DNA of 64,000 nt from Harmonia axyridis (Eukaryota; Arthropoda; Insecta; Coleoptera; Coccinellidae), in contig NC_059501.1 of the NCBI RefSeq assembly GCF_914767665.1, positions 24,900,501 to 24,964,500 on the forward strand, written 5' to 3'. The notes under the pieces are model-generated. The model made no database searches. It was given only the letters and a program-made list of their open reading frames with translations, and was not told where the DNA came from. How positions within the stretch are numbered: position 1 is the stretch's first letter; each line of letters begins with the position of its first letter. The translations under genes were made by a program, and so were the position numbers. This document shows positions 50,301 through 62,057 of the stretch, in pieces.

Positions 50301-53300
50301 TGTAAAAGAAGGGAAGCGGTAATTTAAAGAGCGTATGTAGACCGATTGTTTATAATGTGAAGAATAAATCCATAATTAATTATCTAGAGAAGGAAATGCT
50401 TTTTGGAAAAATTAGAAAAGTACTGACATGTAGTCGGGAGCTTTTTTTGGTTGAGTATGTCCTTTATAGAATATCGTAATACGTATAATAGAAATCATAC
50501 AATAAACATCTATATCAAAACAAATGAAGAAAGCACTGATGTAAAGACAGGAACTTTGGTACGCTTGTTCCAATTCATATTTATGTGATTTTTTCAAGAA
50601 ATATCGTATGAAATTTCGAAATATTATCTCAGTATTTCCTGGTATTAGAATTCTGCTTGATCGTGTTCTCGATTTCATGATAACTTTCATAAAAATATTT
50701 CAGTGATTTTCAACGTTTCCTAATATTATAGCTTTTAGCTTCAATTATTCAGTCGAATTCAAGTTCCTGATGGTCTCTTAATATTAAAAGTATGTGCCCC
50801 CGAAGTTCAATCATTATGGAATATTAATCAATCAACAAAGTGACATGTCATGAAAAAATTTAATTGAAGTACGTACTTTCAACATAATGTAATGATCACT
50901 TCGTTGGAACAATTTCTTTAGAAAAGATAGTAGGTACTTCGGTCATCTCTTATTATTTCTCCTCTTTCGTCAGATTATTAACTCACGTACCATAATGGTA
51001 CAAATTTTGTGTCGGAATATTGAAAATTTCAGCCGAAACCTGGGAGAGAAGTCGATACCTGACCACCGCCGACTTCTCTTTATTAAACGCATTTTAGACT
51101 ATTGCGCATGAAAAGTGCCTCGAAGTCGATTTTTATACCTACACTACAGTCCGATCACTGTTTTTGTGATATGAATCAATTCAGCGTTAGTAATTCTGGA
51201 AATAAACGAGACGATGAATAAATTCTCGTTGAGCTTATTCATTCATTTGTTACTTGTCTATTGAAAATATTTTCCGACACTGTGTGGTCTAGTTTTGTTT
51301 GATGATTTTCCCGAAAAGGTTTATCTTCTCTAGATAATGAATTTATGCTCAATAAACGTACACACAAGAATTTACATACCTATCTATACAAAACTTTAAC
51401 ATTCGTTGTAACTGCGTATAATCTAGCGTAAAGTTGCCCATGCCACTTGCCTACAATTAAACAAAGGCAGTGACAAACCTTTAACGCGATTAAATCACTT
51501 GTATCTTTTATACTAAGAAACATTTTCAAAAGACTCCCAAAAACATGAGGATCAACCCAAACACCCAATTGAAGTAAGTTACCGATATACTCTCAATTCA
51601 TGGTTAATCGTGTTTCTCACACTGTTTTCTTCCAACCCTAGTTCGATGTTTTACTATCCCCCGGTTAAAACATCTATGGCATGCTCTGTAGTTTAGTCTT
51701 AGACGCTTCTAGTTTTTCTATTCGTACAATCATAATTCTGCCTTTCAAAAATTAGTTTCCAATTTTCATTGCCGGTTTAAGGTAATTTCAGGCCCTGTGT
51801 GCAGGAGGGCTCTTTTGGGCTCTGGCGAAAAATGCGGCTTACTCATTTTTTGGATAATTAATTATAGAAGTTAATTACATTCGCTACAGTGTTTGTTCTC
51901 ATGATTTTATCCGTAAAATGAGTATTTTACGAGCCAAAAAGTTCAATTTTCTGAAAAAAAAATTGTTAATTTTTGAAGAGCTTTCAATAACTGTTGCGCC
52001 TACATTTGGTTCTTGTCTCAAATTTCTTCAGAAAGGTAAATAACATGTTTAACGAGGAAAAGTAGGTTTTAACATGCAACAAAACGTACCGAAAAACGTG
52101 TTCTAAGAGAAATGCCATATTATATATGTCCCTTCTTTTAGATATTCACATTTTTTTAAGTTAATCTTATTTTTTATCTTATCTTTATTTGTTTTCATCT
52201 TTAATTTTTTTGCACTTGTGGGTAAAATTCAAATGAATTAGGGGAACTAGGAAAATAAAAGTCCTAAGAAATGGGAAAATCAACAAGAAGAGACACATGG
52301 TATTTCTCGGAAGATATCGCAACTCCTGTGCAATAAATATCAAATTAACTTTAAGCGAGGCGATATTCACAAGTTGTTAGCCCTCTATCAGAGGATTGCT
52401 GTGTTTCATCCCAGGACCTTTGATGAAATCATCAGTATGACAACTTAGTCGTCCCTGCCATATACACCTTCTATCTCCATAGCGCAGAGTGGTGACTCAG
52501 CACCTTAACAAATCAACTAATGTTAGAAATCATAGCAAAAATCTTGAAATACTTAAAATCGGTAGGATTTTCGGGAGATACCCTCAATTTCAGAAAAATC
52601 GTAGAAATTTCTCTCAATTTCTGTATATACGTAGGACAGTAGGCGTGAAAGGCGAAAATTATTGTCTCAAAATTATTTACCATTTTCTGAAGAAATTATA
52701 TAAAGAAATTATACAGAAAATCTACTTGTCTAATGCTTTCCACATTCACTTGAAGAAATACTCACCTATTGCATTATTGAGCTCCAACAGCTAATGGACG
52801 CAACTCAAATATGAACTCTTTTCTTTTATCTTGGTTATAATACTATCACTGAATAAATGCTACTTCCAAATTATAAGTATTTTTGCGAATTTTTCACTCT
52901 TCCCTCTAATGAAAAGCTATGAATATGTTGATGTGGTCATAATGTTGCCGCATTCATTGTGAATATGGAATTTATGTATGAGATGAGAATTTTCTGAAAT
53001 TTGAATTGTAGTTGAATAATCGCAAATATAAAGGGTATTTCAACAAAAAAATTACAAGCTCAGAGCGCATGCAGGACAACTTGGATAGTATGCATGAGTG
53101 TTGTAATATGCGTTTATGAGATACAGGGTATATTATGCAACACATTTTTTTTATCAATAAATATTATTATGCGGCTTCCCAGCCAGTCATTTGTTGATGG
53201 CAATTAAGGGACAAGGAAATTTGCGTTCTAGCGAAATATCAATAGACAAAGGTAGGCTAAATTATTTCTATCCTACTGGAACTTAGTCCTAGCTGAACCA

Positions 53301-56300
53301 AAAAGGTCCTCTCGCTCATTGAACTAGAACGGGGGAAATCGAAGCGTTAAGCCAGGAGACATAGTTATGTCAATATCGTCTGTGGAATAAATACCTGTCG
53401 CCATGGCAGATTTAAAACTTTTGTCGCCTCTGAATTTTGATACCTTAGTTCGCAATCGTATCAATATATTTTTTCTACATTCATGCAAAAAGCAAAACTT
53501 TATTGAACTATGTTTAGTGGAAAAATAAGTTCTTTATTGCACTAGTGTAATAAAGTTTTTATTGCACTCATCTGTCATTCTACTTCAACGTACTGTCATC
53601 ATGACAAACAAATATTTCAGCCTGAAGGAAATAACGATGTACAGTTACCAAGTACTAGTACGTTTACAGCAGTAACAAATCAAGAAGTGGATTTAAAAAG
53701 TACTTCACTACGAAATATTCATATTGAAAATTGCACCAATTGTTCATTCACTTTCAACATTGAGAGTAAAAATAAAGTTTGAGTTAAATTGTTCGTAACG
53801 TGTTAGTTCCTGTTTCGATGCAAATCGATATTAAAAATAAAGTATGTATTCAAGTTGCGCTTTTCATTTTCCTACACCTAGTGCCGCACCTCAATAAATC
53901 ATTTATTGCTTTTTGCATGAACGTAGAAAAAATGTTGTATGCCACTCGTGCAAAAATTGTTTATTGCACTCGACATGTTGTCTAACTCGGCCTAACGGCC
54001 TCGTCGGTGCAATGAACATTCACTTTTTGCACTTGTTGCATAAATAACTATTCTATCAATAAAATTCTAACTTCATTATTCAAGCTCTATCATCCTCGTT
54101 CAATCAAATTTTCCCAGATTATTAATATAATTGTATTGAAAAATACATAAGTATATGACACGGTACCTTATACCGTATCAGATCCTTGATTATTTTCACA
54201 TCAAAAAATTATCGAAAAACATTGTTTTAAGCAAAAAATATTTCATGTGCCACTTTTAAAGTGAGGTAAGGTATATTTATTAAAACTATACAATACTTAA
54301 TATAAATAAAGCTAACACAGAAGATATACATTTGACGAACGTGATGAATATTTTTTAGAGCACTCACAGTTTAGAGAAAAATAAATTTCCTTTTTCCATT
54401 ATCTGTTAGTATTACAGTTTAAGTTATATTATAAAAGCATTACAATACCTCTAAGCGAGACTTTGAATTCTCAAAATCATTAATTATATCAACGTACGAA
54501 ATCTTGTTCATTGGTACATTTTACAAAGCGTTCAGCAATTGTTCATGTAGATATCTTGAAATATGGAGTATTTGGCTTTGTATTTCATAGGACTTTATTT
54601 CGATTTTTCTTGAATATTTTAATTTTTCTTCAAGTTTCGTAATTCGTACTTTGTGTTTGTATAATATATTTTTTTTTATTCTGTAAATCAAGATAAAAAG
54701 AAAAACTAATAAATCTGCCGTCCCTTAAAATTTTCCACCCTAGCCCTTAGCCTGCTGGTAAATATCAACTAACATTATTATCCTTTCTGTGATTCTACAA
54801 ACACAATATTAGCGGCGAAAAAAATATCTAGCCGAGGTTTGAAGAATTTATTTTCGAAATACATATATGTAGAAGATTGTATCACAATTTTTCGAAAAGA
54901 AAAAATTTGTCTCAATAGAGTTTTTTGTTTTTTTTTTATATTGATAGAAAGAATAATGTTTCGAAAACATCTCTCATTGAATAGTGTGAAATTTAGGAGA
55001 GGCAGCTTTGTATTACATTTTCGCATAAAATCAAGAGATATGTTCTTTTTTTCACTAAATCTTGGAAAGCTGAGATGTTCCTTGATATTTCTTTAATTGC
55101 TCATCTCTGAGCTTGATTGCATGTAAAATGTATTTAAATTCTGAACCTTTGTTTCGTTTTAAACATTCTCATAATTTTTTCGAACGAAAAATCACTGATT
55201 AAGAGCAACCGTCTATTCATTCATTCGAGAAGATTGTTTTTATCTGTTTGTATTAAAAAAATCACGCCATGATTACTCATAATGAGCTAAAATTGTATAT
55301 CTCTACTCAAAATAAGTTTTGTTTATTCGCTCTCAAATTGTCGAATGTTTTCGAATATTACTATTTCCTGAATTGTGATCGTACAAGTAGCTATTTATAT
55401 TACGCATGAATGCTTGCTAATAGATTAGATCAGAAATTCAACCTTCGATCCTTTTGCTCTATTGCACGCTCATTAAAACTTTTTTTCATGCAGAACAATT
55501 GGACAGAATCGAAGATGGCATGGATCAGATCAACACCGATATGCGAGAGGCTGAAAAAAACTTGACGGGTATGGAAAAATGTTGTGGTCTCTGTGTACTT
55601 CCATGTCAAAAGTGAGTACCAATACTCTGCTTAAAAAAGCAGATGACAAAAGGTAACTCTTGAAGTAGGGGTTATACATTTCTAGACTAAGTAACAGGAA
55701 AATATTAATATTATCTATGTTCCGCATCATATCTAAGATACCTAGAGATAGTAAACCTGTTGTTTTGGCCAGAACTAAACAGAAATTCCTTTAGTCTCTA
55801 ATTTCAGGGTCTTAGTTCCAAAGAGTTGTTGATTTCAGATTTTATTGTAAAAAAAGCCTTGGATGTTCGGCGACTTCTGAAGCAATTGTGCAATGAAGTT
55901 ATTTGACGCCGTTTAAAACAGAAATTTCACTATTTCTACTCGAAAAATTCTTCTTCCAAAAAAAAAAACAAAAAATTATAATAATAATATAAGCCACAAG
56001 TAGCAACGACAATCCAGCTCTAAAATTTGCTGATTGACGAAAAATCAATTTATGTTTCTTATGGACATTCGCTAACGCTCCGAAATGTTGAATCCGTATA
56101 CCTAATATATGGATTAATCAACATGAAAAATAGGCGAACACGAGATTTTATTTATTTCATGTATTGTTGGAAATCTAAATAACTCAAATTGGAACCTAAT
56201 TAGTATTTCCAATACTGCCCATCCGTCAAAATCAATGTCACGATATTTTAGGGGTTCTTCCTTCAAAGAGGACGAGGGAACTTGGAAAGGTAACGACGAC

Positions 56301-59300
56301 GGCAAAGTGGTCAATAACCAACCACAAAGAATGATGGACGATCGCAACGGTTTGGGCCCTCAGGGAGGCTACATCGGCCGCATCACCAACGACGCCCGCG
56401 AAGAGGAGATGGAGGACAACATGGGGCAGGTGAACACCATGATCGGCAATCTACGTAACATGGCCATCGACATGGGCTCCGAACTTGAGAACCAGAACAG
56501 ACAGATCGACCGCATCAATCTCAAGGTACGTACGGGCATGTTGGCGAACCTTTTAGGTATGATCGATGTTGTTATTTGAGCGTGATGGTGCAGTTAGAGA
56601 AGTCCAATCGAAATAATATCCATTTCCATTCATTTTGAGAGTACTCCGTTATCTTCATCTGAAGGTAGTGAACTAGTAGGTCAAACAGTTGAGTTAGTCA
56701 TGTATTAAGTGCTCTCCAAAAATCCCCTTCTCCCTTATTTTTTCAATGCTTTTTAACTTAAAATCATGGAATTTAGCGAGTCGAAACTAACGGGTGTAAG
56801 TTTCTTAAGCTGTCCTAACAGGTGACGTAATTGATGACATCACAATGCCACCATGATTTAATTTTCAGATCATTTTGAAATACCAGCGTCCAGCTCCAAT
56901 AACCTCATCTCTCTTTGATTATCTATGTTTAACACTAGATTTATACTTGATTTAGAATCATTAAATATAAACCCGACGAAACCACATAGTGACAACAATT
57001 CTTATATTAGATACAGGGTTTTCCAATCAGATGTTCATTTTTATATTGAAAAAACTAGTATATTTTAAGAAAAATCAATGGATGTTTATTTCATTTTGAA
57101 GAAGAAAGTATTAACCATCATTAATAGCATACCATATGATTGCAGCACCATATCCTTTTCATGAAATTTTTCATGACCATTTGGCACATTTGCGGCTGTG
57201 TATCCTCGATAATTTCACGAATTCCATCTTCAAGCTCTTGAAAGAGCATTGGCATAGACCTTATCTTTCAAGTTAAATCACAAGATTTCAATGGCCAACC
57301 AGGATTAGTTTTGCAAAGTGACTGCAAAATTTTCATTTTTGTTGTGAATTTTAACAATTTCAATGCGTTGCTGAAACTTGTATCATTACATGTCAAAAGA
57401 TGACAGCTTCAAAATTGACATCTGTCCAGATAGTGGGCTGTTCAAAATGAAAGCTCTTATTGGAAAACCCATATTATGAGAATTGCAGTTTACAGTTTTC
57501 TTTAATTGATTCTCATTGAATGAGAACCTTGTACTACCTATTCTTTCGGCAATTGTAAAAAGATTATTTTTTCCTTTCCTTTTTCACTCGGGTCCAAGAA
57601 TAGAATCAATAAACAAAATTATCTTTCATCCTATGATTGCACTTTCTTTTCGATTGAACTTCGTTCCATTTTCAATCTGCATATCATTACATTCAAAACG
57701 TTATTACTTTCTATTAATATTTTTTTCAAGCTTTGTTACAGCGTTGTAACCTGTTCTTCTATAAGGAAGTCACTTTTTATGCTTGCATGTCTGTGTGAGA
57801 TTTCTGTGTAATCAAAGCCATCACTTATTTTATGCTGGAATTACACATGTACAGTATGCTACAAAATTAATGCCCAAAACATGGATTCTGATTTTTTCAT
57901 CACCAATAAAGACGAAATGATATTAAAATCACATGCACTCTTGTCTTGTTCGAGACTGAAAAGTCCCTGGTTCAAATCCAACAGCTATGCAAAGATTTTT
58001 CTATCTCAGGGGACTCATTCCACTCATTTTGGTTCATTATTTCCAATGATAAACCTTGGAATCTTTCGAAGGAAAACAATTCCACCTCCATAGAAAAAAA
58101 ATAGCAGTTTACGCTTTGGAATGTATTCTACACATTCTAACTGACAAGTTCTAACTTCTAGATGGTCTTACAGAGCCAAGATAAAAAAACATCAAACAAT
58201 TTGTGTTATGATTTTTTTGTTAACTTGGATCTTATAACGGGTATATTATTGTATTATCAAATAGAATGACTTTTCCCAATATAGATAACTGTTATAACTC
58301 AAATTTATAAAACCTTCTTGATCAAGTTCCATGGGCCTTGTCGAGGGCCTTGTCTATCCTACTGTAATTGAAAACTCGATATAGTAATATCTGAATCCAC
58401 GTGTTGGGGTATTGATTTTGAAGGGCTCTTCCAAACATTGTAAATAATTTATATGATATTTGCAACTGAGATGTTGAAAATATTTCACTTATTATTGTTG
58501 ATTCAGCTTCCTACTGCTATTGAATTAATATTTAGATTGAATATAATTGAGGTGAAATTGAATCGTTCAGTGTAACAAACAAAGAGCAATGACCCCGAAG
58601 GATAAAGTTATATTATTGCTAGATGGATTGGGCAGAATGCAATCCTTGTTTCAAAAGGGTGAAACAGTTGAGGAATGTGAACCAATGTGGAAATTTGCAC
58701 TGTTTTTTAATTACTCTTTAAGGAGATTGCTGTCTGTCGTTAACACTAATTGATTTATATTCCATTTCAACTTTATTCAATCAGATAATTTCTCAACATT
58801 GTGTAATATATGGAGGAGAATTTTACTTTCCGAAAATTTTGTCCGATATAAAATTCGATAGTAATAACTGCCAAAATTCGATTGAAACTTAAACCGTTGT
58901 TATTTTAAATTTGTTTGAAACGGTTTGTTACAAGACGGTTCACGAACTCAGTATTGTCATTCTTGCCGGTGAAGACTTAATATAACTCTTCTTTTGAACC
59001 AATAATAATTTTGGAATTGGTCAATGAAACCTAAGTATGAATTATTCATCCGAGTAAATCATCTTTAGCGTTCTCATAGTACTAGTCTCGGAGGCCATGG
59101 CCGCCAAGCTTATGCCGTAGTATAAAATCTGAAAATCTCTTCGAGCAATGTCCCCAATAGGGTCAGGTAGGAAGGGCCATTGAAAAATTTAGATCATCCT
59201 GGCTTTTGCAAGTAGCGAATGATAAACATTCTGGCGAGACGTACTCAGCCAATTTTTATGAAGCGCCCTCAATCGGGGATTACGGTGTTTCATCCCGGAA

Positions 59301-62057
59301 CCACTGATGAAATTGACAGTATGGCAACTCAGTTGTCCCTGCCAAATGCACCTCTATCTTTATAGCGGAGCGTGTTGACTTTGTCGTAGAATGGTTGGGT
59401 TTAAGTCTCAAGGGGTGCCAGAATTGCGCAGCCTTCAACGCCATATGTATGGCTAGCAAAGAGCCACCACAACTTAATAGTTTTATCCAAGTAACATAAT
59501 GTACTTTTTTCTTCTTCATCATCGTATGTTAGGACTTGGTCCTGTCTCTATATCAATGGTCCTAGCTGCAGCTGGGATGATGAAGATCAGCTTTCATAAT
59601 ATCATCTCGTAGGTGGTCATCCTCATGGTCGTGATGCGTCTTCAATCCCTTCGCAGGTTTCTTGCCCTTCTTGGATATCTTGGATGTCACACATCATCCT
59701 TATTTCTCTTCTGCTCAAATAATGTGTGTCCCGCTATTGATGTTAGTGTTCGGATCTCAGTAGTTCTTAAAAGCCGTTTAGTTATGTTGTTCTCTGCTCT
59801 GGTTTCTAATTATGCCTTGAGCTTTTACTTCATTCTTTAGATTATTTGAGCAGACACTTCACTTGGAGTGAAATGAACCTCGCCTTTTGCCATATTAATC
59901 TACTATGATGTATTTTTTTTCTCTGACAACTGCAATAAAGACATATTATTATATTTGTTTTCTCCTAGATATTTGAACGACATCACTCGTTCTACACGCA
60001 TATGGTATATCACAATTTTACATCTTCTCAGTTCTCTAGATACTATAAAAAATTTTGCTTTCTTCACGTTAAAAGTTTTAGCTATTTGTTCAATCTTATA
60101 CAGGAACCGTTGTAAGTTATCTGCGTCATCGGCATAACATACTATGTTTATTTCTTTGTTTCCCAGACGGTATCCTCTTTCAGCTAGCTACACTTCGTTT
60201 ATTATCGCATCATTATAATGCCGAACATGTTAAAAGTTTTTAGCATTTAGTTGAATCTTATAAAGGAGCCGTTGTAAGTTATCTGCGTCATCGGCATAAC
60301 ATACTATGTTCATTTCTTTGTTTCTCGGTCGGTATCCTCTTTCAGCTGGCTACACTTCGTTTATTTTCTCATCCATTATGATGCTGAATAAGATCGGACT
60401 GAGGTTGTCTTCTTGTCTGATCCCGGTTGTCAAACATACTCTATTGCTCAATTTATTTTATCGGTGTTCAGGTTTTCGATTACTTTTATTATTTGGGAGT
60501 AAATCTTACTGGTCGTCTGTAGAGTTGTTACATCTTTTAATCGACCCTTATCCAATTCCTAGGTGAAGCACATAAAAGACGTCTTTTTGAACTCTATAGC
60601 TTTTTCCTTAGTTTGACAAGTTACAAATATAACATATATAGCAGACCTTATTTCCTATAAATTTCAGCTTTTATAGTTACGACGTCATTAGGTCCTCATT
60701 TTATACACCTTCATCATCCACTACTTGCCAAAGAGTATGATCAAAATTTTTGAATGGCCATTCCTGCTTCACCCTATTGGGGACATTGCAAAATAAAAAC
60801 TTTCAGTTTTTGTATAATGTTGTAAAACTGGCGTTCATTGTTTTTACTCTATAAGGCCCTTTTGGAAATAAATAACATTTTCAGTCATCAACTTCAGTTG
60901 TCGCACGATGTTTCTTAACATAATGTGTGTCGTGAAGTGATGATTTGAGTGGTAGAAAGAAAAAATCGACTGGAGTCACATCATCGAACAAAAAACATTC
61001 ATCGATTTCAAATGATCAATACTTGTAAATTCTTGACAGAATTTATATTTAAATGAGTTTTTGAACCATTTCCTCTCCATATATCCACAATATTTGTCTA
61101 TATATAACACCATATTGATTTATTTAGCGCTTGAATTTTTAATAATCTAGATGTTGTTTTGTTCTTGCATTGCTATCTACTCGGTCCACTTGACCAACTA
61201 CAAAAACAATATCGAAAAACTCGAACACTGTACCTCAAAACTCAAAATGGACCACCAATCGCAACACATCATGGCTCACTCAACAGGCCGACTCGAATGC
61301 AACGAGGATAGAGGTCGCCAATCAACGTGCTCACGACCTCCTCAAGTAGACACTTCTAAACAACACAAACACTTCAATAATATTATTACTATCATCATTA
61401 TTAACCGACTGTAGTTCTGAATCTTCGGAGACCTTAAAACTTGCAAACATATCTATCGATTTTCATTTCAACACTAATTACCATCTTAGACTAGTCATTA
61501 TCCGTTGAAAGCGAATCGGCGGTACTAGGGAAGTTTATTCCATTATTTTCCACTGAAATGTTTCGACATTTCACTGGTTTTCCATCAGCGCGTGACCTTA
61601 AATTTGTGCTTCCAGAGTTGTCAGTGTTGAGTTGTCGGCCAACTCGGAAACAAACTTCTCTGTTTGATATTATGAAACATTGCTTTTTGTCTTAAGCTTT
61701 AACAGTTCAACATTAGGCTTGGGCATTTGTTCTAAGAAAAATTGGGTAGTAGATTTTTTCTAAAAGTATTTCACGTGTGTCGTGAAATAGCCATCTCATG
61801 TTTTCGTTTATATTTATTTCAAGACCGTGTCGAAGGTTATTTCGATAAATCCCCAAATGACAAATACTAAGTGGCATTGTAATATTCTCGATGAGTAGGG
61901 TTCAATTTGAAGTGTCTCGATTGTTTAAAATGAGATTCAGAGCTGCAAGTCGAATGTTTACCATCAATTTTGTATGTAATCTGTTGGTTAGGGAGAGAGC
62001 AACGAAACGCGCATCGCAGTGGCAAACCAGCGTGCCAACAAACTCCTCAAGTCTTAA
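41365..62057 (+). CDS. SNAP25: SNAP25, synaptosomal t-SNARE, with duplicated internal and terminal exons
   Basis: Exons: 41365-41460 (ATG), 41515-41556, then 3a 45511-45559 or 3b 48909-48957, then 55494-55611, 56252-56525, and last exon 6a 61287-61349 or 6b 61992-62057. All sites are GT-AG and phases agree. Products are 213 or 214 residues, normal for the family. The protein has two Q-SNARE helices. SN1 runs through SLESTRRMLALCEE and the exon-3 cassette, with its zero-layer Gln at 61. The linker has the palmitoylation cluster CCGLCVLPC (Cys 92, 93, 96, 100). SN2 includes MGQVNTMIGNLRNMAIDMGS and zero-layer Gln183 in ENQNRQ. It pairs with syntaxin and synaptobrevin in synaptic vesicle fusion at the presynaptic membrane. 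Introns are large (3.3-6.5 kb), as is common for neuronal genes. Identity is near certain; isoform use is inferred. Confidence 0.97.
41557..45510 (+). other. SNAP25 intron 2
   Basis: About 4 kb of AT-rich DNA between exon 2 and cassette 3a. I looked for a further copy of exon 2 or 3 and saw none. A short GT-rich stretch lies near 43160-43215. No gene was found. Confidence 0.6.
45511..45559 (+). CDS. SNAP25: SNAP25 alternative exon 3a
   Basis: 49 nt between acceptor gctgctatag and donor gtgagt. It encodes SKEAGIRTLVALDDQG plus the first base of the next Glu codon. It matches the usual insect SNAP25 sequence and contains the SN1 zero-layer Gln. It cannot be used together with 3b without a frameshift. 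Confidence 0.95.
45560..48908 (+). other. Intron between alternative exons 3a and 3b
   Basis: 3.3 kb. Around 47640-48110 is a G/C-rich block with repeated 'cgcgagtg' and 'ccctcgccc' motifs and a hairpin (gcgcaattc / gaattgcgc, 47649-47676). It is probably an old non-autonomous DNA transposon. Around 45640-45900 is another G/C-richer, possibly repetitive block. No gene was recognised. Confidence 0.5.
48909..48957 (+). CDS. SNAP25: SNAP25 alternative exon 3b
   Basis: 49 nt between acceptor ttgatgtttgtag and donor gtaagc. It encodes SHEVGMKTLVMLDEQG plus the first base of the next Glu codon: the same length, phase and position in the protein as 3a. Ten of 16 residues match 3a; the changes are K-H, A-V, I-M, R-K, A-M and D-E, and the zero-layer Gln is kept. 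It is a tandem exon duplicate. Confidence 0.93.
52375..52510. repeat. Dispersed repeat related to 59264-59400
   Basis: Shares gctgtgtttcatccc, gatgaaat, cagtatg and gtccctgcca in the same order as 59264-59400, with about one change every few bases. The latter copy adjoins LINE sequence, so this may be a LINE 3' tail or a SINE that uses it. Confidence 0.5.
53460..54060 (+). mobile_element. Palindrome-rich putative DNA element with an exon-like ORF
   Basis: The segment ttctacattcatgcaaaaag (about 53473) recurs inverted as ctttttgcatgaacgtagaa (about 53909). Palindromic 'ttattgcac/gtgcaataa' motifs are repeated on both sides. Between them, after tatttcag at 53617-53624, an open frame (53625 to the TGA near 53781) encodes about 51 residues rich in Asn/Ser/Thr, ending IENCTNCSFTFNIESKNKV. 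I do not recognise the protein. It may be the last exon of a transposon gene. Confidence 0.4.
57014..57472 (-). mobile_element. Non-autonomous mariner element (internal deletion)
   Basis: Ends CAGGGTTTTCCAAT at the left and, inverted at the right, GGGTTTTCCAAT, next to TA on both sides. Read on the minus strand, the interior keeps the end of a mariner transposase (VYANA..., DGIREIIEDTQPQM, KNFMKRIWCCNH), resembling the end of the relic at 7406-7998. The rest of the transposase is missing. Confidence 0.7.
59264..60570 (-). mobile_element. Decayed LINE (non-LTR retrotransposon) with RT fragment
   Basis: On the minus strand, near 60080-60420, the translation includes QEDNLSPILFSIIMDE and CYADDADNLQRLL. 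The latter is the reverse-transcriptase catalytic YADD box, preceded by the expected 'G..Q...LSP.LF' block. Stops break the frame. Downstream (59500-59640) is the 3' region shared with 6734-6990, then a tail shared with 52375-52510. Part of the RT is duplicated in tandem (60071-60385). Confidence 0.75.
60071..60385 (-). repeat. 162-bp tandem duplication inside the LINE RT
   Basis: The segment with the YADD box (plus strand ctgcgtcatcggcataacat) occurs at 60121 and again at 60283, a period of 162 bp, exactly 54 codons. The copies differ by scattered substitutions, so the duplication is not very recent. Confidence 0.8.
61287..61349 (+). CDS. SNAP25: SNAP25 alternative last exon 6a
   Basis: Acceptor ctcactcaacag; encodes ADSNATRIEVANQRAHDLLK then TAG. 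It completes the second SNARE helix beyond Gln183. Its phase 0 start joins exon 5 (...RINLK). Confidence 0.94.
   Translation, partial: ADSNATRIEVANQRAHDLLK
61992..62057 (+). CDS. SNAP25: SNAP25 alternative last exon 6b
   Basis: Acceptor gttggttag; encodes 21 residues starting GESNETRIAVANQRA and ending NKLLKS, then TAA. Phase 0 start as in 6a. It aligns with 6a throughout and resembles the usual GESN...NQRA ending of fly SNAP25. A candidate AATAAA lies at 62323-62328. Confidence 0.93.
   Translation, partial: GESNETRIAVANQRANKLLKS

Larger units (their letters stand above)
48958..55493 (+). other. SNAP25 intron between exon 3b and exon 4
   Basis: 6.5 kb, AT-rich. It contains a copy of the 'tgtttcatccc' dispersed repeat (about 52375-52510) and the palindrome-rich element with an exon-like ORF at 53460-54060. 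No further SNAP25 cassette was seen. Confidence 0.6.
56526..61286 (+). other. SNAP25 intron between exon 5 and exon 6a
   Basis: 4.8 kb. It holds a deleted mariner element (57014-57472) and LINE sequence on the minus strand (59264-60570). The rest is AT-rich without recognised genes. Confidence 0.6.

Noticed and set aside
57937..57985. tRNA-like B box (ggttcaaatcc)
   Set aside because: The flanking bases do not form a five-pair T stem, and no matching A box or acceptor stem was seen.
61151..61414. 87-codon ORF starting at 61151
   Set aside because: It is out of frame with the real SNAP25 exon 6a at 61287-61349, which it overlaps.
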